Of a DNA stretch of 32,731 nucleotides, positions 22,730 to 31,255 are shown one piece after another; within the stretch, counting starts at the first letter, position 1, and the number at the start of each line of letters is the position of its first letter. Made by a program: the position numbers and the translations under genes. The notes beneath the pieces are model-generated. The model was not told the DNA's origin. It did not search any database and saw only the letters and a list, made by a program, of their open reading frames with translations. This stretch comes from Aphodosoma sp045600865 (lineage in GTDB: Bacteria; Bacteroidota; Bacteroidia; Bacteroidales; Paludibacteraceae), in contig JAZRYS010000211.1 in the NCBI GenBank assembly GCA_045600865.1, forward strand, positions 1 to 32,731. Reading direction: 5' to 3'.

Positions 22730-23272
22730 ATGCGTATCATATCAGGAAAATTCAAAGGAAGACACTTTGATCCGCCGACAAACATCACGGCAAGGCCAAC
22801 AACAGACTTTGCCAAGGAGTCGTTGTTCAACCTGATAGGCAATGAAATGGACATTGAAGGCATCACTGCACTTGACCTTTTTGCAGGCACAGGTTCTATC
22901 TCCTACGAGCTTGCATCTCGCGGAGCAAGGCACATCACGTCTGTTGAGATGGCACAGACACAGCTTGCATTCATCCACAAGATTTGCCAGACGCTGAAGA
23001 TTGACAACATTCGCATCGTCAAGCAGGAAGTATTCAGGTTTCTTGGAAGCACAACTGCCACATACGACTTGATATTTGCCGATCCTCCTTACCAGATGCC
23101 AAACATAGAAGAATTGCCAGACAAGATGCTTCCGCATCTGAACGAAGATGGATTGCTGATTGTGGAACATGGGCAGAAGACATTCTTCGACAACCACCCT
23201 AACCTGTATGACCATAGAAACTATGGGAATGTTCATTTCTCATTTTTCAAACGGATGAAAGCTGAGGACTAA
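22730..23272 (+). CDS. rsmD: 16S rRNA (guanine-966-N2) methyltransferase RsmD
   Basis: RsmD methylates G966 of 16S rRNA on the assembled small subunit. The 180-residue protein starts MRIISGKFKGRHFDPP and has the RPTTDFAKESLFNLI block. It then shows the AdoMet-binding LDLFAGTGSISYEL (48-61), SVEM acidic loop, and the catalytic DPPY motif (118-121). Length is normal. It follows the DUF3822-like gene closely and is 6 bp before the flippase gene, in the long plus-strand gene run. Confidence 0.94.
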   Translation: MRIISGKFKGRHFDPPTNITARPTTDFAKESLFNLIGNEMDIEGITALDLFAGTGSISYELASRGARHITSVEMAQTQLAFIHKICQTLKIDNIRIVKQEVFRFLGSTTATYDLIFADPPYQMPNIEELPDKMLPHLNEDGLLIVEHGQKTFFDNHPNLYDHRNYGNVHFSFFKRMKAED

Positions 23273-23278
23273 AAAAGT

Positions 23279-24718
23279 ATGGATGAGCTGAAGATACAGA
23301 CTACAAAGTCGTTTGCATGGAACTTCCTCGATAAAGTAGGCTATCAGGTCATATCCCTGTTAGTAGGTCTGGTGACACTCAGATTGCTGACACCTACAGA
23401 CTTCGGCTACACAGGTGCACTCGCCGTATTCACCATGTTGAGCAACATATTGGTGGAAAGCGGATTTACGGCTGCTCTGATAAGAAGGGAAAACAACACC
23501 GACAAGGATTACACTGCCGCCTTCTGGTTCAACCTCCTGCTGAGCATTGCTCTCTACGGAATACTGTTTGTGTCGGCAAATGCGATAGCAGCATACTTCA
23601 AAATGCCCGTGCTTTCCACACTTGCAAGGGTACTCTTTCTGGCCATAATCGTGAACTCCTTCACAGTAGTGCAGAATATCATTCTGCAGAAGGCATTACA
23701 GTTCAAGCGATTGACGACGGCAAATCTGGCAGGAATGATTGTCTCTGGCATCATCACAATATGGATGGCAGCTACAGGATGGGGTTATTGGGCACTTGCA
23801 GCGCAGCAATTGTCGCAACTGATTGTCAAAGCCGTCTTGCTGTGGGGAATGAGCAAATGGCGTCCTGTCAGAATAGCATTGAGCGATTTCAGTGTCATCA
23901 AGGAATTGTTCTCGTTCAGTGCCGTTTTGATATTGTCGTCGGCTATTTCTACGATTGTGAAGTACGTCTATAACATCTTCATCGGGCCAAGATACTCGAC
24001 CGACGAAATGGGCTATTACTCCCAGGGTTATAAATACCACATGGTGCTGCACACGATAGTCTCATCTTCAATTACAGGAGTGGCTTATCCTGTATTGTCG
24101 AAGCTCAACAGCGAACCTGAAAGGCAAAGGATATACATGCACAAGATTGTCAAGATGACTGCATTCTTCACTTTTCCGATGATGGCAGGATTCTTTGCGC
24201 TGGCTGACAATTTTGTACATGTCATAGTCACCGACAAATGGTTGTCTATGGTGCCATACCTGAGACTACTGCTCATTGGTGGTGCGACAGTACCATTTAC
24301 AACTCTGTACATCAACCTGTTTAATGTCTTCGGAAAACCTAAGCTGAATTTTCTGACAGAACTCGGGCGAAACATCCTGGTGGTGATATTGCTGCTGATA
24401 ATGAATGGCTCTATTACGGAAATTCTGTACGGCTACATCATATCTTCGCTACTGGCAATGGCATTTGCCTCCATTGTACTGAAACATGTGATTGGGTACA
24501 GGATTTTGGACCAGATAAAACACATTGTACCATCGCTGTTAATAGCCGTCGCAATGGCTGTGGCTGTCTATTACATCCCGTTATTCATGGGAGGGGCAGC
24601 GTGGCTTCAACTGATTGTGCAGCTGCTGGCAGGCTGCGTTATATATGCCGGATTGGCAAAAATTTTTAAATTCCAGATACTTGACGACATAATATGCACA
24701 CTACGAAAATCCAAGTAA
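23279..24718 (+). CDS. Polysaccharide flippase (Wzx-like)
   Basis: The 479-residue protein has about 12-14 hydrophobic helices and begins with an amphipathic TTKSFAWNFLDKVGYQVISL followed by LRLLTPTDFGYTGALAVF, the signature of the polysaccharide-synthesis transporter (Wzx/RfbX-like) part of the MOP superfamily. These flip lipid-linked oligosaccharides to the periplasm for O-antigen, capsule or exopolysaccharide. The substrate is unknown; no glycosyltransferases are next to it. It overlaps the following thioesterase gene by 25 bp. The downstream uppP gene recycles the lipid carrier that such flippases use. Confidence 0.88.
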   Translation: MDELKIQTTKSFAWNFLDKVGYQVISLLVGLVTLRLLTPTDFGYTGALAVFTMLSNILVESGFTAALIRRENNTDKDYTAAFWFNLLLSIALYGILFVSANAIAAYFKMPVLSTLARVLFLAIIVNSFTVVQNIILQKALQFKRLTTANLAGMIVSGIITIWMAATGWGYWALAAQQLSQLIVKAVLLWGMSKWRPVRIALSDFSVIKELFSFSAVLILSSAISTIVKYVYNIFIGPRYSTDEMGYYSQGYKYHMVLHTIVSSSITGVAYPVLSKLNSEPERQRIYMHKIVKMTAFFTFPMMAGFFALADNFVHVIVTDKWLSMVPYLRLLLIGGATVPFTTLYINLFNVFGKPKLNFLTELGRNILVVILLLIMNGSITEILYGYIISSLLAMAFASIVLKHVIGYRILDQIKHIVPSLLIAVAMAVAVYYIPLFMGGAAWLQLIVQLLAGCVIYAGLAKIFKFQILDDIICTLRKSK

Positions 24719-25107
24719 GATTTAATGATGCTGATGCCTTGGGGCACATCAACAACTCTGTATATTTCAACTATTTTGATCTTGGAAAGACAGACTATTT
24801 CAGTATGTTGCATGGAAAGAACTACTTTCTTGAACCAATCGAAATCATAGTTGCCCATGTAGATGCAGATTTCGTTGAGGCAGCATTCATGCACGAGCAA
24901 CTTGCAGTGCAGTCAGAGATAACCAAGATTGGCAACAAGTCAATAGCGCTCTACCAGCAGGTTATTGACCTGAAGACCAACGCAGTGAAATGCCGATGCA
25001 ACACAGTCATGGTCGGCTTTGACTTCGCAAACAAATGCACCATTCCTATATCTCAGAAATGGCGCAATGCAATAGAAAAGGAAAACAATAAAAAACAGAC
25101 AATATGA
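24694..25107 (+). CDS. Hot-dog fold acyl-CoA thioesterase
   Basis: The 137-residue protein belongs to the 4-hydroxybenzoyl-CoA thioesterase-like hot-dog family. The N-terminus has the catalytic loop FNDADALGHINNSVYFNYFD (about 10-29), with an Asp at the usual catalytic position, followed by the long central helix and beta strands. Such enzymes hydrolyse acyl-CoAs; substrate not evident. It overlaps the flippase gene by 25 bp and the next gene by 4 bp (ATGA), so it is translated as part of the tight operon. Confidence 0.88.
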   Translation: MHTTKIQVRFNDADALGHINNSVYFNYFDLGKTDYFSMLHGKNYFLEPIEIIVAHVDADFVEAAFMHEQLAVQSEITKIGNKSIALYQQVIDLKTNAVKCRCNTVMVGFDFANKCTIPISQKWRNAIEKENNKKQTI

Positions 25108-25325
25108 AAACCTCGTTGACAAAGACAAACTACATCATCATCGCTGCTTCGGTGGTGGTGCTCATCATCGGATTCTGCCTCATGACAGGTACTAAAACCG
25201 TTGACACATTCAATCCAGACGTATTCAGTTTCCGCCGCATAACGCTGGCGCCAATCGTCTGCATGATTGGATTTGTAGGCATGATTTTCGGCATTATGTT
25301 CAAGACAAAAAGCGTTGACAAATGA
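25104..25325 (+). CDS. DUF3098 small membrane protein
   Basis: The 73-residue protein has two hydrophobic helices (about 9-29 and 45-66) separated by the short conserved loop FNPDVFSFRRITLAP, typical of the DUF3098 family. These small proteins are conserved beside uppP and truB in many Bacteroidota; the role is unknown. It overlaps both neighbours by 4 bp (ATGA at each junction). Confidence 0.9.
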   Translation: MKTSLTKTNYIIIAASVVVLIIGFCLMTGTKTVDTFNPDVFSFRRITLAPIVCMIGFVGMIFGIMFKTKSVDK

Positions 25326-26131
25326 GTTGGATTGAAGCCCTTATCTTAGGCCTTATCCAGGGCCTTACAGAGTTTCTGCCAGTCAGCAGCAGCGGCCATC
25401 TGACTATAGGTCAGGAGTTGCTCCATCTTGACACATCTGCATCCGAAAACCTTATGTTCGACATTGTTGTGCATGCAGCCACAGTATTGAGCACAATAGT
25501 CATTCTCTGGCACGAGATATGCCAGCTCTTCAAAGGCACATTCACCACAACGAAATGGAATGAAGAGAAAGACTATGTCGCAAAGATTCTCGTCTCAATG
25601 ATACCAGTGTTCGTTGTAAGCATGTTCTTCAAGGACGAAGTTGAAGCCATCTTCGGTTCAGGTCTCTTGCTTGTCGGCATCTGCCTATGCATCACTGCGT
25701 TGCTGCTTGCCTTCGCCTATTTTGCAAAACCAAGACAGAAAGAGGACATCTCATATCTCGATGCTTTCATCATCGGTGTAGGCCAGGCCATTGCAGTGCT
25801 TCCCGGACTCTCACGCTCAGGCACCACAATCGCCACAGGTCTGATACTCGGCAACAAGAAAGAGAAAGTGGCACAGTTCTCGTTCATAATGGTGCTTATT
25901 CCTGTTCTTGGACAGGCTATTCTCAGTTGCAAGGATGTAATCGAAGAACCAGCATTGATTTCTAACATTGGCGTATTGCCATTGGTGGTAGGATTTCTGG
26001 CTGCATTTGCCGCCGGTGCGTTTGCCTGCCGATTCATGATTGAGTTGGTCAAACGTGGCAAACTCATCTACTTTGCGATTTACTGTCTGCTGGCAGGCGT
26101 GGCATCAATACTTTATAGTCTGTTGGCATGA
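25322..26131 (+). CDS. uppP: Undecaprenyl-diphosphatase
   Basis: UppP (BacA) dephosphorylates undecaprenyl diphosphate so that the lipid carrier can be reused for peptidoglycan and polysaccharide export; overexpression gives bacitracin resistance. The 269-residue membrane protein has the two signatures GLTEFLPVSSSGHLTIG near the N-terminus and LPGLSRSGTTIATGL in the middle, with about eight helices. Its start overlaps the DUF3098 stop and its stop overlaps the truB start by 4 bp. Confidence 0.95.
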   Translation: MSWIEALILGLIQGLTEFLPVSSSGHLTIGQELLHLDTSASENLMFDIVVHAATVLSTIVILWHEICQLFKGTFTTTKWNEEKDYVAKILVSMIPVFVVSMFFKDEVEAIFGSGLLLVGICLCITALLLAFAYFAKPRQKEDISYLDAFIIGVGQAIAVLPGLSRSGTTIATGLILGNKKEKVAQFSFIMVLIPVLGQAILSCKDVIEEPALISNIGVLPLVVGFLAAFAAGAFACRFMIELVKRGKLIYFAIYCLLAGVASILYSLLA

Positions 26132-26835
26132 ATTTCGTAGAGGGCGAGATACTCTATTTCGACAAGCCATACGGGTGGACATCTTTTGACGTGGTGAACC
26201 GGGTGCGTGGTGCAATCTGCCGACAACTGAAACAGAAAAAACTGAAAGTCGGCCATGCCGGAACGCTCGACCCATTGGCAACTGGAGTGGTGATAGTCTG
26301 CACGGGAAAGGCAACAAAGCACATCGAAGAACTGCAATATGGTGTGAAAGAGTACGTTGCCACGCTCAAACTTGGAGCCACCACCCCATCGTTCGACCGT
26401 GAGCATCCCGAAGATGCCACATATCCGACAGACCATATCACGAAGGAACTGCTCGAAGAGACTATGAAATGCTTTCTCGGCGAGATATGGCAGGTACCAC
26501 CTGTCTATTCTGCTGTCAAGGTGGATGGCAAAAGGGCATTCGACTATGCACGCAAAGGCAAGGAAGTTGAACTCAAGGCCAAACTGCTTGTCATAGACGA
26601 AATTGAGCTTGTCAGTTTCGACAGAGAACAGATGCAGGCAGTCATCCGTGTAGTGTGCAGCAAAGGGACATACATCCGTGCTCTGGCACGTGACATTGGC
26701 GTAAAGCTGAACAGCGGAGCCTATCTGACGGATCTGAGGCGCACACGTGTAGGGAACATCACCGTAGAACAATGTATGAACCCTACGGACCTTACCGCCC
26801 TATTCAATGATAATAACAATTTAAATGAACAATAA
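26128..26835 (+). CDS. truB: tRNA pseudouridine-55 synthase
   Basis: TruB isomerises U55 in the T-loop of tRNAs and also acts as a tRNA chaperone. The 235-residue protein shows YFDKPYGWTSFDVVNRVRG, the catalytic GHAGTLDPLATG (42-53, D48) and a later KGTYIRALARDIG. It is shorter than the roughly 300-residue enzymes of Proteobacteria because the C-terminal PUA-like region is reduced. The stop shares one base with the queA start (TAATG). Confidence 0.95.
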   Translation: MNFVEGEILYFDKPYGWTSFDVVNRVRGAICRQLKQKKLKVGHAGTLDPLATGVVIVCTGKATKHIEELQYGVKEYVATLKLGATTPSFDREHPEDATYPTDHITKELLEETMKCFLGEIWQVPPVYSAVKVDGKRAFDYARKGKEVELKAKLLVIDEIELVSFDREQMQAVIRVVCSKGTYIRALARDIGVKLNSGAYLTDLRRTRVGNITVEQCMNPTDLTALFNDNNNLNEQ

Positions 26836-27947
26836 TGAAGCTTTCTCAATTCAAATTCGAACTACCGGAAGAGCAGATTGCTCAATACCCTTCGTCGTAC
26901 AGATACAACGACAAAGGCGAAATAGAACTGAAGGAAGAGAACTCTCTGGAATGTGACCGCGACGAATGCCGTCTCATGGTGCTGCACAGAAAATCCAAGA
27001 CTGTGGAACACAAGATATTCAAAGAGCTCATTAACTATTTCGATGAGGGGGATTTATTCCTTTTGAACGATACACAGGTATTCCCTGCCCGTATGCACGG
27101 CAACAAGGAAAAAACAAACGCAAACATCGAGGTTTTCCTGCTCCGCGAGCTGAACGAAAGACTGAAACTCTGGGATGTGCTTGTAGAGCCTGCACGCAAG
27201 ATTCGCGTCGGCAACAAACTCTATTTCGGACCAGACAATTCGCTCGTGGCAGAGGTCATCGACAATACCACCGCACGTGGACGCACCGTGAGATTCCTCT
27301 ACGACGGCACGCACGAAGAGTTCAAACGCGACCTTTTTGCCCTTGGCAGGACACCTTTGCCTGAACACATCACTCGCGAACCAGAACCGCTTGATGCAGA
27401 AAGATTCCAGACAATCTATGCCACCAAGGAAGGTTCGGTGCTCGCCCCTGCTGCAGGTATAAACTTCACACGTGAAATATTGAAACGTCTTGAGATAAAA
27501 GGTGTTGACTATGACTTCATTTCTCTTTACCTGACCGTGAATATGTTCCGCGACATTGATGTTGACGACCTTACGAAACACAAATCAGACTCCGAGCAGA
27601 TTGATGTCAGCGAAAGAGTGTGCGACCTCTTCAACAAGGCCAACAAACTCGAAAAACGAATATGTGCCGTGGGAACTACAACACTGCGCACACTTGAGAC
27701 AGCATCAACAGCCAACGGCATGATCAAGCCTTTCGAAGGATGGACAAACAAGTTCATCTTTGCTCCATACGAATTCACCACGGCCAACTGCCTCATATCA
27801 AAACTGCAGTTGCCTAAGACATCACTGCTGATGACCCAAAGTGCATTTGCCGGTCATGAGTTCCTGATGGAGTCATACAAAGAGGCAATCAAGCTGGGCT
27901 ATCGCTTTGGCTTCTACGGCGATTCTGTTCTGATATTGCCAGATTGA
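26835..27947 (+). CDS. queA: tRNA preQ1 ribosyltransferase-isomerase
   Basis: QueA transfers and isomerises the ribose of AdoMet onto preQ1-modified tRNA, making epoxyqueuosine in the queuosine pathway. The 370-residue protein has the expected blocks: FELPEEQIAQYPSSYR near the N-terminus, LLNDTQVFPARMHG, a central APAAGINFT (typically APTAGLHF), and VGTTTLRTLETAS plus KTSLLMTQSAFAG near the C-terminus. The length is somewhat greater than usual because of an acidic insert after residue 20. It is the last gene of the plus run and is followed by a hairpin shared with the convergent ATPase gene. Confidence 0.95.
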   Translation: MKLSQFKFELPEEQIAQYPSSYRYNDKGEIELKEENSLECDRDECRLMVLHRKSKTVEHKIFKELINYFDEGDLFLLNDTQVFPARMHGNKEKTNANIEVFLLRELNERLKLWDVLVEPARKIRVGNKLYFGPDNSLVAEVIDNTTARGRTVRFLYDGTHEEFKRDLFALGRTPLPEHITREPEPLDAERFQTIYATKEGSVLAPAAGINFTREILKRLEIKGVDYDFISLYLTVNMFRDIDVDDLTKHKSDSEQIDVSERVCDLFNKANKLEKRICAVGTTTLRTLETASTANGMIKPFEGWTNKFIFAPYEFTTANCLISKLQLPKTSLLMTQSAFAGHEFLMESYKEAIKLGYRFGFYGDSVLILPD

Positions 27948-27971
27948 TTTATTGACTATATGATTACAGGA

Positions 27972-27999
27972 GAAGTCCTACTCTCTCAAGTAGGACTTC
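27972..27999. terminator. Hairpin between queA and the convergent ATPase gene
   Basis: GAAGTCCTACT (27972-27982) is the exact reverse complement of 27989-27999, with a 6-nt loop. The downstream T-run is weak on either strand (GTCCGTTTTA on plus). Position between convergent stops supports a bidirectional terminator. Confidence 0.7.
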
Positions 28000-28016
28000 G
28001 TCCGTTTTATACGTTA

Positions 28017-29480
28017 TCAGAAACCATAATCCTGTTTCGTGTGCATCAGGGTATTACGGCCCACGGTGTAGGCATAGCATGCCACTGGCAGGAAGTGAAG
28101 CCTCACTTCGTTCATTTCTTTGTCAGCAGTCTCGGTCATTGTGGTGACTATCGCTTCTGGCATTCTGTTCCTCTCCATAAACGAAAGAAGAGATACAAGT
28201 TCGCCTGTATGCTGCACGTAACGGTCGCTCCACTTAATTTCTGCTCCCCACACAGGTTTCTGCAGGCCCAGATCCAATCCGACTATATCCACTTCCCCTT
28301 GTTCCTTATTGCTCATGCGCCAGTTGGCAAAGGTTATGTTCGCTCCTTGCCGAGGTATCCACTGAGCATATACAGCCGTCTCGACCATTTCCCCTATCTC
28401 GCCGTCACTCTCTCTTATTGGCTGGAACAATGCACATCGCAGAGATGGATTGGTAAGGTATATCTTGAACGTTATGTCGCGCTGATACCTCTTGGCTGTG
28501 TCGTCGCTTCTTCTCACAACCTTTATCAGAAATGCAGTCTCCAGATACTGTATATATTTCTTGACAACCTCTTTCTTCACGCCAGACTCTTTCGACATCG
28601 ACTCATACGAAAAAATGCCGCCTGAATGATAAGCTATCATCGTGAATACAGAGTTCAGTTCATATACATCAGTTATTCCATAAAGACTTGGCAAATCTCT
28701 GAAAAGAACCTTGTCGATAATGTCATGTCTGACAAACTGGCCAGGATCTTGCTGCATCCGCTCATTGAAAACAACTTCAGGGTAACCGCCATAGTTGATA
28801 TAATCGATGAACAGCGAATTAAGTTTGCGCACGTCAATGGTATTCCAATAGGAAACCTCTTTGTTGTTCCATATCATCTGCTGCTCCTTCATAATGTTTT
28901 CATACCCTTTCAGATGTATGAACTCATAGAAAGTCAGTGGAGGCAGGCTGAAATCGGTGAAACGACCTGCACCGCTCTCGTTGCTTTGCTTCTTCAACGC
29001 AGAGGCAGCTGACCCGCTGGCAATGAATTTGACATTTTTGTATGTATCAACAAGGGACTTCAGATGCACCTCCCAGTTCATAAGATATTGTATCTCGTCA
29101 AATATGACATAATACTGGCTTTGGTCGTTTTCTGGCTTGCACAATGCCTTCTTGCTTATATTGAAAAGCTGTTCCAGATGTATGTTGCTGTAGATAGGCG
29201 TCTCTACAGAGACGAAGATTATATTCTGCGCAGGAACACCATCATCAATCAGCCTTGCTATCGTATGATACAGCATTACTGTTTTGCCAACACGTCTTGG
29301 CCCCATCAGAATCAAGGCACGTTTGGTATCGACATCTCTAACCAGACGATAAAAGATATCAAGATACATACGAGGACTCATCTGTTCATAATATTGAGGA
29401 ATCCTGTTTTCAGTCCACCAAGGGTTATCTATCCTTAGCCTGCCGGTAATCTGCTGCTCAAGTTGTGCCGTATAAATCAT
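28017..29480 (-). CDS. AAA ATPase with DUF4143-like nuclease-type C-terminus
   Basis: The 487-residue protein belongs to the widespread prokaryotic ATPases with an AAA domain and DUF4143. Seen are Walker A GPRRVGKT (60-67), Walker B YVIFDE (124-129), and the sensor-like FIASGSAAS (152-160). The DUF4143-like middle follows (PPLTFYEFIHLKGY, INYGGYPEVV). The C-terminus resembles a PD-(D/E)xK nuclease core: an acidic helix at 361-367, GEVDIV (D398) and GAEIKW (E414, K416). The cellular role of this family is not established; links to mobile or defence functions are suggested by context in some genomes only. The ATG at 29480 is preferred over an in-frame GTG at 29510, which is upstream of the -7 box (29500-29507). 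It is a single gene. Confidence 0.85.
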   Translation of the reverse strand: MIYTAQLEQQITGRLRIDNPWWTENRIPQYYEQMSPRMYLDIFYRLVRDVDTKRALILMGPRRVGKTVMLYHTIARLIDDGVPAQNIIFVSVETPIYSNIHLEQLFNISKKALCKPENDQSQYYVIFDEIQYLMNWEVHLKSLVDTYKNVKFIASGSAASALKKQSNESGAGRFTDFSLPPLTFYEFIHLKGYENIMKEQQMIWNNKEVSYWNTIDVRKLNSLFIDYINYGGYPEVVFNERMQQDPGQFVRHDIIDKVLFRDLPSLYGITDVYELNSVFTMIAYHSGGIFSYESMSKESGVKKEVVKKYIQYLETAFLIKVVRRSDDTAKRYQRDITFKIYLTNPSLRCALFQPIRESDGEIGEMVETAVYAQWIPRQGANITFANWRMSNKEQGEVDIVGLDLGLQKPVWGAEIKWSDRYVQHTGELVSLLSFMERNRMPEAIVTTMTETADKEMNEVRLHFLPVACYAYTVGRNTLMHTKQDYGF

Positions 29481-29499
29481 ATATTTCTCAAATTTTCTG

Positions 29500-29507
29500 C
29501 AAAGGTA
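29500..29507 (-). promoter_or_regulatory. Promoter -7 box for the AAA ATPase gene
   Basis: The minus strand reads TACCTTTG followed by CAG, matching TAnnTTTG, 19 bases before the ATG at 29480. The distal TTTG is not at the usual distance. The rest of 29481-29792 is AT-rich and holds two hairpins, listed separately, and no gene. Confidence 0.6.
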
Positions 29508-29674
29508 CACATTTTATTCCAAATAGACATAATATTTTTTATTTATTTTTCCAAAAACACTCATTTTTGGCCATTTTCGAGGAAAATACATGCAAATATG
29601 GAGACAAAAATGATATGTTTTATTTTATTTTCCTATTGTATATCATTGTATATAAAACACTTAAATAGCATTTA

Positions 29675-29706
29675 CCAAATAAGCATATTTTTTTATGCTT
29701 ATTTGG
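29675..29706. repeat. 13-bp perfect hairpin downstream of the DUF3987 gene
   Basis: CCAAATAAGCATA (29675-29687) is the exact reverse complement of 29694-29706 across a loop of six T. It lies 39 bp beyond the terminator of the DUF3987 gene. It could be a back-up terminator or an operator; it has no clear T-run outside the stem. Confidence 0.7.
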
Positions 29707-29740
29707 CATAAATGAATACAATTAACTATATGTAGATATA

Positions 29741-29771
29741 AAAAGAGTCTGCGGTCATTGACCGCAGACTC
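29741..29771 (-). terminator. Terminator of the DUF3987 gene
   Basis: GAGTCTGCGGTC (29745-29756) is the exact reverse complement of 29760-29771, with a 3-nt loop. On the minus strand the stem is followed by TTTTTATATC. It begins about 20 bp after the gene's stop. Confidence 0.9.
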
Positions 29772-29792
29772 AGAAACCAAATCAGAAGCTCG

Positions 29793-31085
29793 TTATGCGC
29801 AGGCTTTAGTCTGTGAATAAAAGCCTGTTGATTTGTTGTAGGAGATGTACTTCCTGCAAGTCCAGACCTTTAGGATTGAACCACAATCCTCGGACATGCC
29901 AACGTTCAAACGAAGGTTGACAAGGTCTTGCTTCGTGAATTTTTCTGGCAGGTAGGAAAGAAGATTGACAGGACCGCGACGTGACGTGAAATCCTCCTTG
30001 GATTGAGCAAGTGCAATCTGTTGTCCGAAGAAATGACACTTACATGCCATGTCGTAGTCGAGCGACCACTCGCAGAACTGGTCAATTGCATCATCCCACT
30101 TGCAACCGTTGGCGATGTAGAGCACCATAGCCTTCATGTAGGCAATGGTGACTGCACGAGATGCAAGTTCCTCGAAAACCATATCGTCACACTGATAACT
30201 GATATCCATGCACTTGTTCTGCAGGCGTTCCGCCATGCGGAATGCCTCGTCGCAATGGATGTTGCCATGTGTGTTCTCAAGGTTGTCGAGGAAAGGCTTT
30301 AGACTGTCGGCAAACGACTGGTCGTAAGGCTGATAGCGGAACTCTGCGCCACGTTCACGGACGATTGTGCAGAGGTTGACACGAGAAAGCGTGCCGTCAA
30401 TCAGTCGGCCACGGAAAAATTCCATACCCTTCTGGATAGTGGCAGAGGCATTCCAGTTCCAACGCACTGGCACACGGTCTGTTACAGCATTACGGCTCAC
30501 ACGTTCCTGTCCATACTCGGCATTGTCGAAGCCCAGACGGATAATCTTGCCGACATCCTTTGTGCCAGAGGTACGGAGGTTGTTCAGAAGCTCAAGCTCG
30601 TCCATCTTGGTGTAGATGTAACGGCCTTTGGCATCAGCCAACCTGCGCACGAAGGCAGCATTGGTCATGTCGTCGCAGAGAATCTGGATTACAAGGTCGT
30701 CAGGACGTTCGGGCTTCTCCTGACGCGAACTGCAAGAGTTCACGGCAGCAAGCCAAGCCTTCTCGCGAAGACGGTTGACCTTGTCACGTTGTTCGACACG
30801 CTCAAGAATGAACTTGATAGGAGCGTTAACGGCAGACTTGCCGGAAGACTGCTTCGCCATCAGCACGCACATGAAGGTTGGTTCCTTACCCGTAGAGCCG
30901 TCAATGAGGTCAAACCTCACGTCAGACACAAGAGTGCCGAGCGCAGGAAAGACCGCATTAGCCACGGCCGGACGACAGGATTCAGGAACGTTCTTCGTCA
31001 GCAAAGCGATGAGCGAAGGAAGATTTGCAGGCATCAACGGAAGATTAAACGTTGACTCTGCATTCAAACCAAAGGGTTTGCTCAT
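29793..31085 (-). CDS. DUF3987-type ATPase (primase/helicase-like, mobile-element associated)
   Basis: The 430-residue protein has a Walker A-like loop AKQSSGKS (77-84) preceded by hydrophobic VLM. Next comes a Glu/Arg-rich helical region (90-125) and IQILCDDMTNAAFVRRLADA, then YIYTKMDELELL as a probable Walker B-like strand. Further blocks are GFDNAEYGQER, WNWNASATIQKGMEFFRG and DGTLSRVNLCTI. This layout fits the DUF3987 family, found in Bacteroidota accessory regions beside VirE-N and HU-like genes, probably acting in element replication. It lacks a primase-like N-terminal domain, so it is either a stand-alone ATPase or the second half of a split gene. No partner gene is present upstream, where an IS element starts 132 bp before its ATG. 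The MSKPFG start is well placed after its promoter. Confidence 0.75.
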   Translation of the reverse strand: MSKPFGLNAESTFNLPLMPANLPSLIALLTKNVPESCRPAVANAVFPALGTLVSDVRFDLIDGSTGKEPTFMCVLMAKQSSGKSAVNAPIKFILERVEQRDKVNRLREKAWLAAVNSCSSRQEKPERPDDLVIQILCDDMTNAAFVRRLADAKGRYIYTKMDELELLNNLRTSGTKDVGKIIRLGFDNAEYGQERVSRNAVTDRVPVRWNWNASATIQKGMEFFRGRLIDGTLSRVNLCTIVRERGAEFRYQPYDQSFADSLKPFLDNLENTHGNIHCDEAFRMAERLQNKCMDISYQCDDMVFEELASRAVTIAYMKAMVLYIANGCKWDDAIDQFCEWSLDYDMACKCHFFGQQIALAQSKEDFTSRRGPVNLLSYLPEKFTKQDLVNLRLNVGMSEDCGSILKVWTCRKYISYNKSTGFYSQTKACA

Positions 31086-31174
31086 AAAATAATGGTATTA
31101 GGTGAAACATATTCCCGCATAATCCTGCCATAAAACAAGTTACGGCAAGACTGTAGCAGGTTAATAACTCGATG

Positions 31175-31182
31175 CAAAGATA
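31175..31182 (-). promoter_or_regulatory. Promoter -7 box for the DUF3987 gene
   Basis: The minus strand reads TATCTTTG followed by CATCGAG, matching TAnnTTTG, with a leader of about 85 bases before the ATG. The distal element would fall at about 31202-31206 (GTTG-like), just outside the IS end at 31217. Confidence 0.6.
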
Positions 31183-31216
31183 CGGAATATTTCTGACCTG
31201 ACAACGCAACGTGCAA

Positions 31217-31240
31217 TGTCTTGTCCTGAAATATATTGAC
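31217..31240 (+). repeat. Left terminal inverted repeat of the IS
   Basis: This 24-bp end pairs with the right end at 20 of 24 positions. Mismatches are at positions 7, 16, 18 and 19 from the outer end. It is followed 16 bp later by the orfA ATG. Confidence 0.9.
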
Positions 31241-31255
31241 ACAAATGAAACCACT

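Noticed and set aside
24694..24718. 25-bp gene overlap as an annotation error
   Set aside because: The thioesterase catalytic loop starts soon after the ATG at 24694 and the flippase frame is intact, so the overlap is probably real.
27960..28625. 221-codon plus-strand frame after queA
   Set aside because: It begins in the terminator hairpin and is antisense to the ATPase gene, whose motifs are clear.
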